The notes under the pieces were generated by a model, which saw only the letters and a list, made by a program, of their open reading frames with translations, was not told the origin of the DNA and did not search any database. Both the position numbers and the translations under genes were made by a program. Below are positions 44,411-53,236 of a stretch of DNA of 64,000 nt, piece after piece. Each line of letters begins with the position of its first letter. The first letter of the stretch is position 1. The stretch spans positions 1 to 64,000 of the forward strand of contig CAUZEA010000018.1 of assembly GCA_963578605.1 (NCBI GenBank), read 5' to 3'. This stretch comes from JAKVCB01 sp963578605. Lineage in GTDB: Bacteria > Planctomycetota > Planctomycetia > Pirellulales > Lacipirellulaceae.

Positions 44411-44734
44411 CGACAGATCTTGCCCTGGTTACGCAAATTGGGATTGCAGATGGTAGAAGCAAGTCTGCGGTAGCGTCAAGACCGCAGTTGTGTTGCTTGC
44501 GGCGTATCGCCCAGCGCGGGTCGATGCTAGCACGCGAGATGAGCCGCAGCTAGCACGCGAGATGAGCCGCACTTCTCTGGTTCAATATCGTTTTCCCGCC
44601 GGGGAAGCTGCGACTGACAAACGGAGGAATTCTAGAGGTGGTTGCTGTCTCTGAAAATCTTTACCCAGCTTGCCAGCCGGCCCCGCTCCTCGACTTAGCA
44701 GGCCAACGGTCTCGACCACCTGGCGGATTCGTAA
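44411..44734. other. Intergenic region with tandem repeat
   Basis: There are 324 bases between tilS and the glycosyltransferase, both on the minus strand. Apart from the tandem repeat at 44526-44571 I see no gene, terminator or RNA. Confidence 0.5.
44526..44571. repeat. Exact tandem repeat, 23 bp x 2
   Basis: The 23-base unit that begins GCTAGCACGCGAGATGAG and ends CCGCA is repeated exactly with no gap. The unit has partial dyad symmetry (GCTAGC at its start). It could be an operator or simple slippage; two copies are too few to say more. Confidence 0.85.
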
Positions 44735-45772
44735 CTACCGTTGACGTGTTAAAACCAGCTGTTCACCGCACCGCTCGGCACGAATTTCACCGGGCAAATT
44801 GATCGACCAGCTTTTAAGGTCAGCCACTGCCATGCGAGCTAATTTTTGCCACTGATCAAAACCCATCGCTTGGAGTGGCCAGCCGTTGGTGGTCCATACC
44901 CGCTTGCACAATTCCCGGGAGATCAGCATCGGCTGCTCGCGCAGAGCCTTGCCATGAATAACCACTTGCTCTTTCGTTGGGTTGACCGTTACGCAGTCCT
45001 CGACCAACCCATGAACAGCAGCGTCGACAAAGGCTTGTGCTTCGGTTGCCTGTTCCGCCAGTCGGACCAGTGATCGATCTACCCTCTCGTTGTAGTCGCG
45101 ACGTAGTTTGGGCAACAGATCGTGTCGCAGGCGGTTGCGGGTAAATCGCGGATCGGTGTTCGTCGGGTCTGTGCAGTAGGTTTGCCCCAGCGCCGACAGA
45201 TAGTCTTCAATTTCAACGCGCCAGGCACGCAAGAGAGGGCGCACCAGCGAAATATCGGGAACTAGTGGTCGAGTGAACCGAATGCCGGCTAAGCCCGCTA
45301 CCCCGGTTCCGCGCAACAAGCGATGGAGAACCGTTTCCGCTTGATCGTTGCTGGTGTGGCCCGTGGCCACCAGCCGAGCTCCGATTTGTTGGGCTGTGTG
45401 GCCAAGGAATTCGTATCGTGCCTGGCGGGCGGCGGCCTCGACTCCGTCGGTGGCTTGCTCGTCGAGCGGTTGTTGAGGTTGGCCTGTATGGAATGGCAGA
45501 CCGAGTTGTTGGCAAAGTGTAGCGACCATCGCTTGGTCACGGTCGGCAGTTTCTCCGCGGAGCCGGTGATTAAAATGGGCGACAAAAACCCGCCCATCAC
45601 CGCCGGATTGTTGTTTGAGATGCCAAACGGCTCGGGTCAACGCTACACTGTCTGCACCGCCTGAGATGGCTAGCAGGACATGGGTATTTGTCCATTTGTG
45701 TGGAGGCCAGGCCAGGGCAACTTTTTCTACGACTGGATGCCTGAACGGCGTGTTGGTATGGGAGTTAGACAT
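44735..45772 (-). CDS. tilS: tRNA(Ile)-lysidine synthetase (TilS)
   Basis: Adds lysine to C34 of the CAU anticodon of tRNA-Ile2, converting it to read AUA. The 345-residue protein has the P-loop LLAISGGADSVAL (SGGADS at 37-42), FVAHFNHRLRGETADRDQAM, the RQARYEFL element, ATGHTSNDQAETVLHRLLRG, and a TDPTNTDPRFTRNRLRHDLLPKL-type block. It stops soon after, so it has the shorter C-terminal layout. The frame is open to 45889; the ATG at 45772 (MSNSHTNTPF) starts the recognisable part. An essential housekeeping enzyme; neighbours do not matter. Confidence 0.94.
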   Translation of the reverse strand: MSNSHTNTPFRHPVVEKVALAWPPHKWTNTHVLLAISGGADSVALTRAVWHLKQQSGGDGRVFVAHFNHRLRGETADRDQAMVATLCQQLGLPFHTGQPQQPLDEQATDGVEAAARQARYEFLGHTAQQIGARLVATGHTSNDQAETVLHRLLRGTGVAGLAGIRFTRPLVPDISLVRPLLRAWRVEIEDYLSALGQTYCTDPTNTDPRFTRNRLRHDLLPKLRRDYNERVDRSLVRLAEQATEAQAFVDAAVHGLVEDCVTVNPTKEQVVIHGKALREQPMLISRELCKRVWTTNGWPLQAMGFDQWQKLARMAVADLKSWSINLPGEIRAERCGEQLVLTRQR

Positions 45773-47069
45773 GGTTCGATTTGGAGCTTGCGGGAGCGTC
45801 CCGCCAACACTTTTGGTTCTGGTTGATGCCGGATAAACGAAATCGATGGGGCTGGTTGTGTGGGCAGCCGCTGGGCGGATCCCCACCATCTAGCTGACCG
45901 GAACGTCAAAATCGACCAGGAAATTGCCCTCTACGTAGTTCAGGAAAACTTTGCCGCCAGTGGGTCGGTTGAAGCTCCCTCGATTTTGCGGACCGGTCCC
46001 ATTGTAGTTAGGTCAATATGTGTTAGTATATGAAGTTAGCTCAATTTGGCACCCCCCCTGGTCAGGTGAAGTCACCAAATATCTGTCGTGGTTTGCCAAG
46101 TTGAGTTCGCTGAGCTTTTTCCGGAGATTTGTAACATTGGATCTGTGGAAAGTTGCTCCAGCGATTGACTATTTAACGAACAACCTAAACGTGTTTGCGG
46201 TCGGTGGTCGAAGTGGGCTGCCTGACCAGGCACCGTGTGGAATTAGTGCGAGTTTAATGAGTTCAAGTCAGTCATTAACCAGTTTTGTTTTTAGCAAGCT
46301 CCCGGCGCTGTTGGTTATCATGGGCAAGTTGGTGAAGTTGCTCTGTACTTTCAGCTTAGCGCCGGAAAGCTGGCACGGATTCGAGCTGCGGAGTCTCCGT
46401 GGTTTGATTTCGGGCAGGTTGTATTTTTGGGTGAAGCGTCATTTGAAAGGTCTGTCTGTCCGTGAGGGACAGACCGATTTTTGGCTGGCTGGAGTTTGGC
46501 CGTTTGGGCCAGTTCCAGATAGAATGGCATCCGGCATCCGGCATCCGGCATGCCTACCGGTGGCGGTGGGTGGTACCGAGAGCTTGGTTACAGATTTCTG
46601 TTTGTTGATCTCAGCCTCTTGATCTTGGCAGATATCGAGTTCATCACCCAATTGTGCCACCACGCGAAACTGGTTCTTTCAGAATTCGTCAGAATTCTGA
46701 GCACGACGCTAAGCTGGCTTGGTTGACAGAGTCGGAGAACAGGTCGGTTGGACCTGGGCCGTTTAGCGGTACCGTCGGCTGTCACAGATTCGTGCTTTTC
46801 TCATATGGCACTTGTGGCCGTTGGGCCACGGAGGATTTGGAATTGCCTGTCGGTAAGAGGCCATTCCCAGGCATATTGTCAATACTCAGTTTTTGCCTGT
46901 CAGGTTCTCCCAAATCGTGGCGTATTGCTGGATTGTGATACCCCGACATCGGCTGGCGAACAGGTTTGCGTTTGGCAGACGTTGTGTACGCTCCGACAAA
47001 GTCGTGTGCGCTCAGATAAAAAGGACCGACAAAGTGTTTTTCGAAATATCCTCGCTGTTGCTGGTTTTC
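45773..47069. other. 1.3-kb region with no recognised gene
   Basis: The largest gene-poor stretch in the window. Plus-strand frame 46020-46622 is 200 residues long with no domain, unusual composition and no start site support. Composition is more T- and G-rich than its neighbours. A hairpin with T-run lies at 46449-46482, and a triple CATCCGG-type repeat near 46530. An upstream extension of the RNase Y frame begins at 46893 but is not family-like. Confidence 0.45.
46449..46482 (+). terminator. Terminator-like hairpin, plus strand
   Basis: GTCTGTCC at 46454 pairs with GGACAGAC ending at 46474 across a five-base loop (GTGAG), followed by GATTTTT. An alternative register pairs GGTCTGTC with GACAGACC. 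On the plus strand it would end a transcript from the otherwise empty 45.8-46.4 kb region. Confidence 0.6.
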
Positions 47070-48644
47070 ATGGCGGTCGCACAGGTACCAGGTCCCAGTA
47101 ACCTGAAGATCATGATTATTGCGGCCATTTCGGCTGTTTTAGGTATGGGAGTTGTGAAACTGCTGGGCTATCTCCGTAAACGGGATGCTGAAAGGGAAGC
47201 CCAGCAAATTCTCGAAAAGGCCGAACTGCAGGCCAGCTCCCGACGCAAGGAAGCGGAGCTCGAGGCTCGCGAAATGGCGTTGCAAGAAAAGGCCAAAATG
47301 GAAGAGCAGGTCAGTGTCGCTCGCGAAAAAGTGTTTGTTCGTGAGCGCCAACTTGACAAGCAACACGATCAGTTGGATCAGCGTACGGCTCAACTGCAAA
47401 AACAGGAAAAGATGGTCGAGAGCAACCAGCGCAAGCTGTCCGAAAAGCTCGAAACCATTACCCGTCGGCAGTCAGAACTCGACGACGTGCTGGGCATCCA
47501 GCGCCAAACCCTGCATCAAATCAGTGCACTTGGTCTGGAGGACGCTAAGCAAATGCTGTTGGAACAGCTCGAGCAGGAACTTTCTCATGAGCAAGGTACG
47601 GTCATTCTCAAGCAGGAAAAAAAACTGGCTGAGATCGTCGATGCCAGAGCAAAAGAGATGTTAATTACCTCGCTGCAACGTTTTGCAGCCAGTCACACGG
47701 CAGAAGCGACGACCAGCAGCGTCGACATTCCCAACGATGAAATGAAAGGTCGAATCATCGGTCGCGAAGGACGTAACATCCGGTCGTTTGAAAAGGCGAC
47801 AGGCGTCGATGTTATTATTGATGACACACCTGGTGTTGTGATTGTGAGTGCGTTTGACCCGATCCGCCGCGAAGTCGCACGCAACGCCCTGAACAAGCTC
47901 ATTGCCGACGGGCGAATCCATCCCAGCCGGATTGAAGAACTGGTCACTGAAACTGAACGGGAAATCGAGGCGAAGGTACGCCGCTACGGAGAAGAGGCCG
48001 TGCAGGAAACAGGCGTTCACGGTTTGCACGATCGGGTTGTCAATTTGTTGGGACGCTTGCACTATCGGACCAGCTATAGTCAAAATGTGCTGCGACATTC
48101 GATTGAGGTGGCATTCATTACCGCGATGCTTGCCGACGAAGTGGGACTCAATGCCGACTTGGCCCTCCGTGCCGGATTGTTGCACGACATTGGCAAAGCA
48201 GCGGATCACGATGCCGAGGGAGGGCATCCCGCGATCGGTGCCGATTTACTCAAGAGATATGGTGAAGGACCCGAGGTTGTGCATGCTGCCCTGGGTCACC
48301 ATGACGACATTCGACCTGACAAGCCATATACCGTCTTGTGTGCTGCCGCCGATGCCTGTAGTGCAGCGCGACCCGGCGCACGCCGCGAAACGCTCGACCG
48401 GTATGTCAAGAGGATGCAAGAATTGGAAACGATTGCAACTGGTTTTGACGGGGTTCACCAGGCATTTGCGATTCAAGCAGGTCGAGAGGTGCGCGTGATC
48501 GCCAGTACGAGGCATACCACCGATGAATCAGCAGCTAAAATCTGTCACGACATCGCCAAAACTTTTGAGGAGCAACTCACCTACCCGGGAGAAATCAAGG
48601 TGACCATGATTCGAGAAATGCGTTTTACCGAAACAGCAAAGTAA
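47070..48644 (+). CDS. rny: Ribonuclease Y
   Basis: A membrane-anchored endoribonuclease that starts mRNA decay. The 524-residue protein has one N-terminal transmembrane helix (about 12-34), a long coiled coil (about 40-200, EAQQILEKAELQASSRRKEA ... QLDKQHDQLDQRTAQLQKQE), a KH domain (DEMKGRIIGREGRNIRSFEK) and an HD domain (LLHDIGKAADHDAEGGHPAI, GHHDDIRP). The C-terminal part is VHQAFAIQAGREVRVI. Upstream in-frame codons (to 46893) are not family-like; the ATG at 47070 gives the normal length of about 520. It is followed by ymdB, as in Bacillus. RNase E is the more familiar enzyme elsewhere; here RNase Y is present. Confidence 0.94.
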   Translation: MAVAQVPGPSNLKIMIIAAISAVLGMGVVKLLGYLRKRDAEREAQQILEKAELQASSRRKEAELEAREMALQEKAKMEEQVSVAREKVFVRERQLDKQHDQLDQRTAQLQKQEKMVESNQRKLSEKLETITRRQSELDDVLGIQRQTLHQISALGLEDAKQMLLEQLEQELSHEQGTVILKQEKKLAEIVDARAKEMLITSLQRFAASHTAEATTSSVDIPNDEMKGRIIGREGRNIRSFEKATGVDVIIDDTPGVVIVSAFDPIRREVARNALNKLIADGRIHPSRIEELVTETEREIEAKVRRYGEEAVQETGVHGLHDRVVNLLGRLHYRTSYSQNVLRHSIEVAFITAMLADEVGLNADLALRAGLLHDIGKAADHDAEGGHPAIGADLLKRYGEGPEVVHAALGHHDDIRPDKPYTVLCAAADACSAARPGARRETLDRYVKRMQELETIATGFDGVHQAFAIQAGREVRVIASTRHTTDESAAKICHDIAKTFEEQLTYPGEIKVTMIREMRFTETAK

Positions 48645-48811
48645 AAACATCCTGTCGACATCGCGTGTTCACCAGGGCAACAGCGCGAGCCTTCAACCCC
48701 AATCGAGTATCACCTAACACGAACACCGCTTGAAGCCTTGTACTTGAAGGTAATCGTCAACCGCGGCTTCTTGCCCGCGGCGACGGTTGCCCCACTCTGC
48801 AATCCCATCCC

Positions 48812-49636
48812 ATGCGTATTCTCTTCATCGGTGACATTGTTGGTAAGCCAGGCCGTGAAATGGTTTGTCGCGCAGTGCCCGGACTGATCCGTCGGGAACA
48901 ACTCGATTTGGTACTTGCCAACGCCGAGAATGCTGCAGGTGGGTCCGGCTTGACACCCGCAATCTATCGCGAATTGGTCGGGGAAGGTGTCGACGGCATC
49001 ACGCTTGGAGATCATGTCTATCGACGCCGCGAAATATATTCAGTCTTGGAAGATCGTTCCAATATTGTGAAACCAGCCAACCTGCCACCCGGATCGGTAG
49101 GACGCGAGTGGGCTGTCGTGACGGCCCGAAATGGCGTCCAGGTAGCCTTTTTTTGTCTGCTTGGTCGGCTTTTTATGCAACCGGCTGATCATCCCTGGCA
49201 CGCCGCCGATCGGGTTCTCACACAAGTTCCAGCCGACGCGAGAATCCGTTTTGTCGATTTTCACGCAGAAGCGACCAGCGAAATGCAACTGATGGGACGC
49301 TATCTCGATGGACGCGTGACGGCGGTCTTGGGAACCCACACCCATGTTCCCACCGCCGATGAATGCATTTTGCCCGAGGGGACAGCCTTTCAGTGCGACG
49401 TTGGCATGACCGGTCCATTTCACAGTATCATTGGGCGCCGTGTCGATCGTGTCCTCGAAACGACCCTGACCTCCCTGCCGAAGAAATTTGAAGTTGCGAC
49501 CGGTGATGGTCGCCTGTGCGGATCGATCGTCGATGTCGATGAACAATCTGGTAAAGCGATTGCCATTCGTCGGTTGACCGTCACCGAACGTGATTTGCCT
49601 GCATTGGAGAAGCTAGCATCGACGAGCCAGGCTTGA
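48812..49636 (+). CDS. ymdB: YmdB-family metallophosphoesterase
   Basis: A 274-residue protein of the TIGR00282/YmdB type. The metal-binding start is MRILFIGDIVGKPGR; ENAAGGSGLTPAIYREL and DGITLGDHVYRRREI give further ligands. VDFHAEATSEM and the GTHTHVPTADECIL motif (paired His) follow, with CDVGMTGPFHSIIG. Bacillus YmdB hydrolyses 2',3'-cAMP and affects biofilm and sporulation. In Bacillus it lies directly after rny, as here, with 167 bases between, supporting a shared function in RNA turnover or signalling. The start is the ATG at 48812. Confidence 0.93.
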   Translation: MRILFIGDIVGKPGREMVCRAVPGLIRREQLDLVLANAENAAGGSGLTPAIYRELVGEGVDGITLGDHVYRRREIYSVLEDRSNIVKPANLPPGSVGREWAVVTARNGVQVAFFCLLGRLFMQPADHPWHAADRVLTQVPADARIRFVDFHAEATSEMQLMGRYLDGRVTAVLGTHTHVPTADECILPEGTAFQCDVGMTGPFHSIIGRRVDRVLETTLTSLPKKFEVATGDGRLCGSIVDVDEQSGKAIAIRRLTVTERDLPALEKLASTSQA

Positions 49637-49702
49637 TTTTGTGGTTGGCAGGCTCGTGGTGTTTTGGTGCCAATGCTGGCCAGATGAAAATCCACCTTGC
49701 CA

Positions 49703-50194
49703 ATGCCCGGCCCAACAATTAAAGTTCCCGCCACTCATCAATCTGCTGATTCGGCGACTGTGGTCGTTTCCTCGGTGTCGAAAATGCCCGACAACTACAG
49801 GTTCAGCCTGCTGGTGATCAGTTTGTCCCTGTTAGGGCTGTTTGTCACCGCCCGGTGCCTGCGGCCTGATCCGGCTGGGTTTGGAACACATCGCCAATTA
49901 GGGTTGCGTGAGTGCACGATGGTACGGCTGCTGAATCGGCCTTGTCCATCGTGTGGAATGACGACTGCTTGGGCTTGGTTGGTACGCGGAAACGTGTCTG
50001 CCGCCGCAACGGCCAATTTGGGCGGGTTGGTCATGGGAATACTCGGCATGGCGATGGTTCCCTGGGCGATAGGCTCCGCGCTGACCGGACGTTGGTTGCT
50101 GACTAAACCTCGCCAACACTGGTTGATTGCCACAGCGGTTGTCATAGTCATTGTAATACTCATCGACTGGATTCAGCGTTGCTGGATTCGCTGA
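49703..50194 (+). CDS. DUF2752 membrane protein
   Basis: A 163-residue protein of the DUF2752 family. The signature CPSCGMTTAWAWLVRG is present in the middle, with about three hydrophobic helices around it (about 32-52, 100-120, 135-155). The first 28 residues are polar. The CPxCG motif could bind a metal or disulfide, but function is unknown. The ATG at 49703 or at 49784 (MPDNYRF) could be used; the frame also has a TTG at 49697. The TGA stop overlaps the next ATG, so it is coupled to the lipoprotein-like gene. Confidence 0.8.
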   Translation: MPGPTIKVPATHQSADSATVVVSSVSKMPDNYRFSLLVISLSLLGLFVTARCLRPDPAGFGTHRQLGLRECTMVRLLNRPCPSCGMTTAWAWLVRGNVSAAATANLGGLVMGILGMAMVPWAIGSALTGRWLLTKPRQHWLIATAVVIVIVILIDWIQRCWIR

Positions 50195-50910
50195 TGAGAG
50201 TCTTTCCGCGAATGGCACTCCGGCGATTGCAAAAAATCATGGATGATTCCCATTACAGTTCGACAACGGCCCGTTTCCTGGTTCTGATAATAGCTGTCGT
50301 GGCATTGCTTCCGTCCACCGGGTGTATCCATCAAATCTTGGCGACCGGCATCTACTTTTTTCAGGGTGGGAACACAATGCCTGCTGAGTGTCATGCACTG
50401 CGAGAAAAGCGGGTTGTCGTTGTTTGCCGCCCACCTTCTTCCCACGAATATCGACATGCGGGGGCCTCACGCGAGATTGCCAAACAGGTTAGCCGCAACC
50501 TTTCCCAAAACGTCAAAAAAATCGACGTCGTTGATCCGCGAGAAGTCGACAATTGGATCGACGAAAGTGATTGGGACGATTGGAAGGACCTTGCCAAGGC
50601 GGTCAAGGCCGACATGGTCCTCTACATTGAGCTGGAAAGCTTTGAGTTGTTCAAAGGCAAGACTTTGTATCAGGGGAACTCGGATATCACGATTAGCGTT
50701 TACGATATGACCGATGGTGACGACCTGGTGTGGGACAAGTATTTAGGCGAGGTGCTCTACCCGCAGAACAGCGGGATACCGGTTCAAGACAAGCCGTTGC
50801 AGCATTTTCGGCGGGAGTTCGTTGAAAACGTGTCGAAACAAATTTCCTTATATTTTCATGCGCACGATCCCCATGCCATGTTTGCGCTGGATGCCCTGGC
50901 AAACCGGTAA
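50194..50910 (+). CDS. Membrane-attached or lipoprotein-like hypothetical
   Basis: A 238-residue protein. A basic N-terminus (RVFPRMALRRLQKIMDD) precedes a hydrophobic segment (FLVLIIAVVALLPSTGCIHQ) with a possible lipobox (STGC), though the n-region is long. The outer part has a Rossmann-like RVVVVCRPPSSHEYRHA and a later Asp/Trp-rich segment (DNWIDESDWDDWKDLAKAVK). The strand ADMVLYIELESFELFKGKTL follows. It resembles the C-terminal fold of LpoB/PelC-type lipoproteins, but I cannot name the family. The ATG shares one base with the DUF2752 stop (TGATG). Confidence 0.68.
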   Translation: MRVFPRMALRRLQKIMDDSHYSSTTARFLVLIIAVVALLPSTGCIHQILATGIYFFQGGNTMPAECHALREKRVVVVCRPPSSHEYRHAGASREIAKQVSRNLSQNVKKIDVVDPREVDNWIDESDWDDWKDLAKAVKADMVLYIELESFELFKGKTLYQGNSDITISVYDMTDGDDLVWDKYLGEVLYPQNSGIPVQDKPLQHFRREFVENVSKQISLYFHAHDPHAMFALDALANR

Positions 50911-51018
50911 CCAGGTAGCGGCAACCTCTACTTTCGCGTTACGCTTGAGCAGCGTTTCCCTCTTTTACCATTCCCTGGGAACACCGTGTCGACTCACCTG
51001 TAATGTACACCGCCAGGC

Positions 51019-52998
51019 TCAAAGCGCTGGAGGCTGGCGCAAAGGTTTTGAGGGAGGCCGTGGTGGTCCGGGATTGCGACGCCGATCGCTATTGCCGTTA
51101 CCTGCCGGATTCCGCCGGGCGGAAAGGTTCAAGAAACGTTCCTCCCATTTCCAGCCAAGTGGTGTCGCCAGTTCTTGCTGAGCCAGTTGTGCCCAGGGGG
51201 TCCCCTGGTGCTGGTTCACAACGGCTTCCAGATAAGCGCGAGCCTGCTCGCCTTCCTTGGCCAGCACGCTTCCCGTTGATATTTCCGGGAAGGGTTGTAA
51301 TTCCCAGGTGTCACTTTTCTCGTTCTTGAACTTCATGCCCTGCTTGGCTTTGGCAAGCATCATGTTGTAACCCTCGGTACGCACTTTGACGGCTAGCGCT
51401 CGACCGATCGCGAGGTCAAAACCAACTTGCCAGCGTAGGTTTACCAACTTGGGCCGGTCTGCCTCGCCACTCCGCAACGTTTCCGCCACGCGCTGGATGA
51501 CAGGTTCCAAGTCTGCTGCCTGGCGTTGTGCAATTGACAGGCTGCGGGCAAATTCCGCATCGTCGATCTTGGGAAACTGCATTGGCGGATTCTGCATTGG
51601 TTGGGTCCAGGAGTATTGTGCGGCGTTGACCAGAGCGGCTCGAGCAGCGTTGTTTTCCAGGAGATCCTGGTATTCGGAGACCGAGACGTAATCGGGCCGA
51701 TAAGCCCGCATCACATGGGGGTCGAAGAATCGCGAAATGTATGCCGACATAATACCCGTTTCGTTGCCGCGCAGACGCCGACCAACTTTGCGGTTGGGGT
51801 GGGCCGCAAAATAAATACCACCCGTCTCGTAGGTTAACCGGGTCAGTCCGAAAGGACCAAAGCCCGAGTCCAGGGCTCCATCCTTCCGGTTCGATCCGCT
51901 GAAATAAAGTCGTAACCGCTCTGGAAAAAGTGATTCAGGTCCCTGGTGGACTGGCACCCATTGCGTCCGTTGGTCATAGGCTGGATCAGGGTCGACGTAC
52001 CGGATATAGGCATCTTTGCGACCAAACGGCGCCGGTACGCCCACCACGTAAACCGGCATCTCGTACTTTCGACACTCGCCGACCGCAGCATCAAGTGCCT
52101 GGTAGTCATCTCCAGCTTCGTCTGTAAACACCACGATCATTACGTTACGTCGCGGTGCTTTGAGGCGATAGTGACGGAAGTAACGTGCAACCTGTGTCGT
52201 TGCGGAAAACACATTCTCGATACCACTGGGGTCATTTTCGACAGCTTGCACGGCTTCCTGAATGACTTCGATATCGTCTGTTGGCTTGGGGATTAACAAC
52301 TTGACTTGTGCGCCAAACGACACAACCGACGTCAGCAAGGGTTTGTTTTTATGCCGTTTAAACGCCGGATTGTCATAGGACTCGATGATTCCCAACTCCT
52401 CGTACACGCGCCGGAAACGTTTTACGACTTGGGCCCTTTGCCTTTGGAGACTTGCCGATTGGTCGAATAGCCATACCACAAGCGTTGGTCGTTGCTCCAG
52501 CGAAAGCAGGATCTCGTTCGTGATGCGATCGATTGCCCCCGCAGCTCCCATCGTCCCCACGCTTCCCTCGCCCTTGATCGCGATATCCTTGGTAAATTCA
52601 GTTGCTTCCAGAATGGGGTTATCGAATTCGATCACCGGGATTTCACCCAGCGGGGTTTCAAGTTTCACGTCGAATACGATTTCTGTTTCTGCGACCACGA
52701 CGGGGGCTTCCGCGCGGGCGTCTGCAACTCCTCCTTCGGCCAGGGCGCCCAACTTTTCGAAGTTTTCGGCAAAGTGGAATTCCTCAGGGATTGGCTCTTC
52801 TTCGACTTCCACCGCCGAGGCCGTGAGAACCAACCTTTCATCGGTCGGCAGCAACAGCGAAAAAGTTGCGAACAGCACAAGAATACCGATGTGAACCATC
52901 AGGCTGATCACCCAGGCCGCAACATCACGGTCGAACGGAGTGTCTTCCTCTCCCGTGCGAAGTTGCCACCAGCGACGGAGTCTATCGAATAGGTGCAT
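51019..52998 (-). CDS. Membrane-anchored VWA-domain protein
   Basis: A 659-residue protein. It has a short cytoplasmic N-terminus, then one transmembrane helix (about 27-50), an acidic/Val-rich stretch (VEVEEEPIPEEFHFAENF), and a von Willebrand A domain at about 170-330. The MIDAS motif is intact: DQSAS at 179-183 after TLVVWLF. VVFTDEAGDDYQALDAAVGE is the later metal-binding region. The C-terminal 250 residues are Trp/Arg-rich helices ending in a Pro/Arg tail. The VWA domain probably binds a protein partner with a metal. The ATG at 52998 (MHLFDRLRRWW) is preferred; the frame opens at 53055. It is divergent from the hydrolase gene. Confidence 0.82.
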   Translation of the reverse strand: MHLFDRLRRWWQLRTGEEDTPFDRDVAAWVISLMVHIGILVLFATFSLLLPTDERLVLTASAVEVEEEPIPEEFHFAENFEKLGALAEGGVADARAEAPVVVAETEIVFDVKLETPLGEIPVIEFDNPILEATEFTKDIAIKGEGSVGTMGAAGAIDRITNEILLSLEQRPTLVVWLFDQSASLQRQRAQVVKRFRRVYEELGIIESYDNPAFKRHKNKPLLTSVVSFGAQVKLLIPKPTDDIEVIQEAVQAVENDPSGIENVFSATTQVARYFRHYRLKAPRRNVMIVVFTDEAGDDYQALDAAVGECRKYEMPVYVVGVPAPFGRKDAYIRYVDPDPAYDQRTQWVPVHQGPESLFPERLRLYFSGSNRKDGALDSGFGPFGLTRLTYETGGIYFAAHPNRKVGRRLRGNETGIMSAYISRFFDPHVMRAYRPDYVSVSEYQDLLENNAARAALVNAAQYSWTQPMQNPPMQFPKIDDAEFARSLSIAQRQAADLEPVIQRVAETLRSGEADRPKLVNLRWQVGFDLAIGRALAVKVRTEGYNMMLAKAKQGMKFKNEKSDTWELQPFPEISTGSVLAKEGEQARAYLEAVVNQHQGTPWAQLAQQELATPLGWKWEERFLNLSARRNPAGNGNSDRRRNPGPPRPPSKPLRQPPAL

Positions 52999-53179
52999 GT
53001 TCGAATTCTGTTCCGATTCTGAGGAGGGAGGCTGTCCCCCTGGTTTCCCTGTCAAAATGACGGTACGCGCAAAAACCCCCTTATTTCACCCAAAAGTGAT
53101 TCACTATCTGTACTGCCTTCTATTCTTCACATCTGGTTCCCGCAAAGCAACTGGGGAACGTTGCCCAGGGTGGTTGCGT

Positions 53180-53185
53180 TATAAT
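53180..53185 (+). promoter_or_regulatory. Candidate -10 box for the hydrolase gene
   Basis: A perfect TATAAT about 50 bases before the preferred start of the exported hydrolase-like gene. There is no good -35 hexamer at 16-18 bases; a TTGCCC lies 13 bases upstream, too close. It is in the divergent intergenic space with the VWA gene. Confidence 0.45.
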
Positions 53186-53236
53186 AGAAAGGCCAATGGA
53201 AGGCAGTTTAACCAGGTTTTAAAAAGAGGTTGTGAG

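Noticed and set aside
46020..46622. 200-residue plus-strand frame
   Set aside because: Odd composition, crosses the terminator-like hairpin, no domain.
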